From Torymus aiolomorphi (taxonomy: Eukaryota > Arthropoda > Insecta > Hymenoptera > Torymidae), in contig CM070874.1 in NCBI GenBank assembly GCA_036365515.1, forward strand, positions 64,251,583 to 64,315,582: a stretch of DNA of 64,000 nucleotides. Direction: 5' to 3'. Positions 61,376-64,000 of this stretch are shown piece by piece. Both the position numbers and the translations under genes were made by a program. How positions within the stretch are numbered: position 1 is the stretch's first letter; each line of letters begins with the position of its first letter. The notes under the pieces were generated by a model that saw only the letters and a program-made list of their open reading frames with translations, did not search any database and had not been told where the DNA came from.

Positions 61376-61714
61376 CAATAAATGTATTTTTGAGGTGGTT
61401 CTCAATTTTTTTTTCAAAATTTGATCCGACAAATCGATTCCTCATCATTTTTAACAAAAAAAATGACTTTTAGCGCCATTTTTTCATAAAAATTTCTCGA
61501 ATCGTACGGAAAAATCGTTTTTTCGATTCCTATTTTTTTGTTATTTAACACCCTGTATAAACAAATGTAACAACGATATCCAAAAAAGCGGTAGCCTATT
61601 TTATTTTATAGAATATAAGATCCGATTTTGTCTATGGATATTTAATATAAATCATTTTCCGCGTGAAGACTGATTTTTGTCCATTTTATCAGCGTTTTGG
61701 ACCACTGTGCGCTG

Positions 61715-61981
61715 GTGTGTGGGGAACTCGCGGAATAAAAAGAACTAGTCTCACAGTTTAAATTCTTTATTGTAGACACTTACAATAACTCTCGTAAAAA
61801 ACTCCTATTCTCTTTGCTCCGCCAAAATACTCAGCACCGCCACGATGCTCCGCGTGCGTGCGCTCGAACGGGTCTGCCGGCCCCCGTCCCCTCTCTTACG
61901 CAGAGCGCCTGTGTCGCGCGCTCTGGCTTACATTCGTAGGACTCAGCCGGTAAATATTACACACTATGCCTATTCTCTACA
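61715..61981 (-). mobile_element. BEL/Pao 5' LTR, main portion
   Basis: On the minus strand it starts TGTAGAGAATAGG at 61981 and contains 'TACAATAAAGAA' with a polyA-type AATAAA. It runs to 'CACACACCAGCG', where the Transib-ended insertion splits it. Joined across the insertion it ends at 54445 next to the tRNA-Arg PBS, so the LTR was about 300 bp. Confidence 0.75.
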
Positions 61982-61984
61982 TTG

Positions 61985-62385
61985 TGTTTAACTCGCCAGA
62001 ACTTAGTTCAGATCAACTATTTCTTTCAGAAATTTTTACACAATAAATTTTGGAGTATTAGGAATATTATAAACCATAGCGGAATAATAGAGATTGTTAT
62101 TGAACCAAATAGCGAATTTTAAAACAATTTTTTTTTCACTATTTTAAACCTGTATTTTCAAATGCAAAAGCTGTGTAACGAATTTTCGAATTTTGCGATT
62201 TGATTCGAACTGCTATATTCTTAAACGCCTAAGGAAGTTCTTTTGGAAAATTCCAGTACTCTATACATTGTTGCTAAATACAATTTTTCGTCATTGTTGC
62301 GATAAATGCTATTGAAGGCCGCGCACCACGGTACACGAGTACCGTGACTGAGGAGGAGCCGGAGCGGGCTCGAAACGTTGGGCAA
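61985..62385 (+). repeat. Penelope-associated repeat with hammerhead-like end
   Basis: This matches the 24310-24605 repeat from 'aactcgccagaactt' through 'ttgaaggccgcgc.ccacggtacacg'. It extends further than the other copies to 'ggagcgggctcgaaacgttgg', so it preserves a boundary the others have lost. Confidence 0.7.
62327..62385 (+). ncRNA. Candidate hammerhead-ribozyme-like motif
   Basis: A hairpin CACGGTAC-ACGA-GTACCGTG is followed by CTGAGGA (fits CUGANGA), a GAGCC/GGCTC stem and GAAAC. Penelope-like elements are known to carry hammerhead ribozymes in their terminal repeats. Extra single bases sit before CTGAGGA and before stem II, and I could not resolve stem III or a cleavage site. It is therefore a candidate or a decayed form. 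A related motif is at 33755-33798. Confidence 0.4.
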
Positions 62386-62940
62386 TTTGGTGGTGGGGGG
62401 CAGTCAGGTCGTCCTTTGCTAACAAAGTTTTTTCCAGGTTTTAATTAAGTTTTTATTTCAGATTCTGCGGGGGTGATTATAAACAAGGGCAATCTGACTG
62501 CCATAAATATTAATTATTTTAATTTAATTTGCAAGACTGTAAGACCGATGGAAAAATTCTTATAAGTTGATAGTAAATTGCAGTCGACATAAGTAATATT
62601 TTTAATGATGTATATATATTCACTTATAAGTCAAGCATGGACCATTTTTCTCAAACTTCAGGTATCCGTAACTTTTTTTTTTCGGGCATCCAGACCGCTA
62701 GTTCATAGGACATTTTTTGTTTCGAAAGTCTTGAACTACCCGTCACCAAATTTTTAAGCGATTTCACCTCAGTCACTTTTCCAATGTTAATGGTGCGGGG
62801 TCCTTTGGTGTTTCAAATAAAAGGGTAATGTTTTAAATAAAGTTTATATTTTGTCAGTAAAGATTTATTTTATACTTTGAATTTGCTTTCCTTATATTTA
62901 TTATAAATAATTAATTTTTACTTTGAAATAATTTAAATAG
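62386..62940. other. AT-rich spacer with a small inverted repeat
   Basis: 'ggcagtcag' near 62399 pairs with 'ctgactgcc' near 62494. No gene is seen. Confidence 0.4.
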
Positions 62941-62994
62941 ATATATAGATTTTATTAATAGTATATTACACACCTAGACAGTAAAAATAAGAAA

Positions 62995-63190
62995 TGTCTC
63001 AGATCATCTGTAATTGTCGGCCGAGGCGAAGCCGAGGTTGACAAACATGTGATCTGAGGCTTTCTTTTTTACTGGCCAAGGTCTGTATACTATTTTTCTG
63101 CTCGACGGCGCCGGAAAGCGGCAACTTCGTTTCGCGCAGCGGCTGGGAAGTTGGCGTTTTCCGGCCGGAGGACAGAAAATTAGATTTTGT
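62995..63190. repeat. GC-rich hairpin element resembling the recombinase-element ends
   Basis: CTCAGATCA pairs with TGATCTGAG (62999-63060) around CCGAGGCGAAGCCGAGG (core 63026-63032). 'gtatactatttttct' at 63086 matches 56015-56030 in the composite, again followed by a GC-rich block. The shared layout suggests an end of a related element. Overlapping open frames here are not supported as genes. Confidence 0.5.
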
Positions 63191-63682
63191 GTCCAAACAC
63201 TAGGACAGCTTTGTCTAATTACTGGGACAAGCTGCAAATTCTATCTAAACACTGGGACAAATGAACTTTTTAGAATCTACCTAATTTTTTATATTACTTA
63301 CGTACACATCTACTTTTGCAGTATTGCTTCTGAAAGAGGAAGACCTGATCTACAAATTAAATACACTTTCATGTCATTGTATATTATTTTAATGCATAGA
63401 AATAACTTCTATCTAACGTATTCGTCTTAGATGTCCAACTGGGACATTTACCTTATTTTTCTCTGGGGTCGTAAAACTTGGTTTTATGTATTATATGTCT
63501 TTTTACAAGGGTAATAGAAAATATGTTTATAAACTCAGTAATTCCCTTAAATTTGAATTATGCTTTAGCGTTTTACAATATTACAAATATAGTTGCTATG
63601 TGACTCAATCAAAAGCGATGTCAAATACTATTTTTTTAAATAAACAAAAATGCTCAACATCAAATCCGTCTTATTATTTCAG
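63191..63682. other. AT-rich spacer or intron before the edge exon
   Basis: No repeat partner is recognised. Just before the edge exon there is a pyrimidine-rich acceptor 'tcttattatttcag'. Confidence 0.4.
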
Positions 63683-63880
63683 GTACGAGGAGATGCCGCT
63701 TCGTTGATCCGCAGTTACCTTGGGCCAATTTACGGCGAAAATGTGCTCGATATCTTAACTAGACAGGCACGCGATATTCTCGTTTGTGCTTATCATGGAA
63801 ATTTAGAGAATTTCGTCAAATCTTACCTGTCACCTGCCGTCAAGTTGCTCAGCGAGGTTAAACGCGTCGCTGCTTCTAAG
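63683..63880 (+). CDS. Internal exon of an unidentified gene (66 codons)
   Basis: The exon is bounded by TTATTTCAG and a perfect donor GTACGT. It is 198 bp, phase 0 on both sides, and open in only one useful frame (VRGDAASLIRSYLGPIYGEN at the start). Its base composition is more balanced than the AT-rich surroundings, as expected of coding sequence. The predicted peptide is mixed polar and hydrophobic, helix-prone and ends 'KRVAASK'. I do not recognise the family. Neighbouring exons would lie right of the window and possibly left across the repeats. Confidence 0.65.
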
Positions 63881-64000
63881 GTACGTAACAAAACGATCGC
63901 TCGAAGGACATAGTTTCTTATCGCGTTCGTATCAACTATACGGTGCGTTGTAATAGAAAATAATTCTATTTTTCGGAGATAATATTTGCACAATCTCATA

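Larger units (their letters stand above)
54484..61709. mobile_element. 7.2-kb palindromic composite with Transib/RAG-type ends
   Basis: Both ends carry heptamer CACAGTG, a 22-bp spacer and nonamer ACAAAAATC (54484-54521 and 61672-61709 inverted), then about 350 bp of further inverted repeat. The insertion is flanked by perfect 5-bp duplications CGCTG (54479-54483, 61710-61714) and splits a BEL LTR that rejoins in sequence. Heptamer, spacer and nonamer with a GC-rich 5-bp duplication are the known hallmarks of Transib transposons, relatives of RAG1. No Transib transposase is inside. The cargo is two inverted, defective tyrosine-recombinase genes (56544-58490 and 59505-60714) plus a nested foldback (54830-55922) in the left arm only. 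Confidence 0.75.

Overview
The window reads as nuclear DNA of an arthropod, most likely an insect. The clues are intron-bearing genes with GT-AG splice sites, a three-domain pacifastin-type protease inhibitor, Penelope, BEL/Pao, gypsy, Crypton-like and mariner-type transposons, and long CA, GT and TA microsatellites in AT-rich DNA. I cannot fix the species; a hymenopteran parasitoid is only a guess. Few host genes are visible and most of the sequence is a nested transposon graveyard.

Host genes. A six-exon secreted serine protease lies at 3057-4603 (-). A pacifastin-like inhibitor precursor lies at 31903-32421 (-). A truncated, frame-preserving copy of the protease (promoter, exons 1-2 and the first bases of exon 3) lies inverted at 33098-33708 (+). 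A duplicated pacifastin signal-peptide segment, fused to another secretory leader, lies at 35446-35835 (-). One unidentified internal exon lies at the right edge (63683-63880, +).

Layout. 0-2.7 kb: dispersed and tandem repeats and a possible solo LTR. 3-4.7 kb: protease. 4.7-9.3 kb: Penelope endonuclease, microsatellites and a GTGCGTAAAG-motif array leading into a recombinase N-terminal fragment. 9.3-17 kb: gypsy integrase remnant, a TA-flanked element with a tRNA-like cassette, a foldback, and a dispersed repeat interrupted by a TTAA-flanked MITE. 17-31.8 kb: non-coding DNA with GC-richer CpG blocks, microsatellites and several repeat families. 31.9-35.9 kb: pacifastin, protease fragment, BEL gag remnant. 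37.3-38.4 kb: a second TA-flanked element with the tRNA-like cassette. 39.0-49.7 kb: a block of about 10.6 kb bounded by 28-bp inverted termini and packed with satellites, exon-like tandem units and foldbacks. 52.3-62 kb: a decayed BEL/Pao element whose LTR is split by a 7.2-kb palindrome. 62-64 kb: Penelope remnant, a hairpin-bearing element and the orphan exon.

The most unusual structure is the 7.2-kb insertion at 54484-61709. It has Transib/RAG-type ends (heptamer CACAGTG, 22-bp spacer, nonamer ACAAAAATC) and a 5-bp target duplication CGCTG. Between the ends are two head-to-head copies of a Crypton-like tyrosine-recombinase gene sharing a palindromic divergent promoter region. A second theme is the recurring core GCGAAGC, mostly at hairpin tips in several unrelated repeats.
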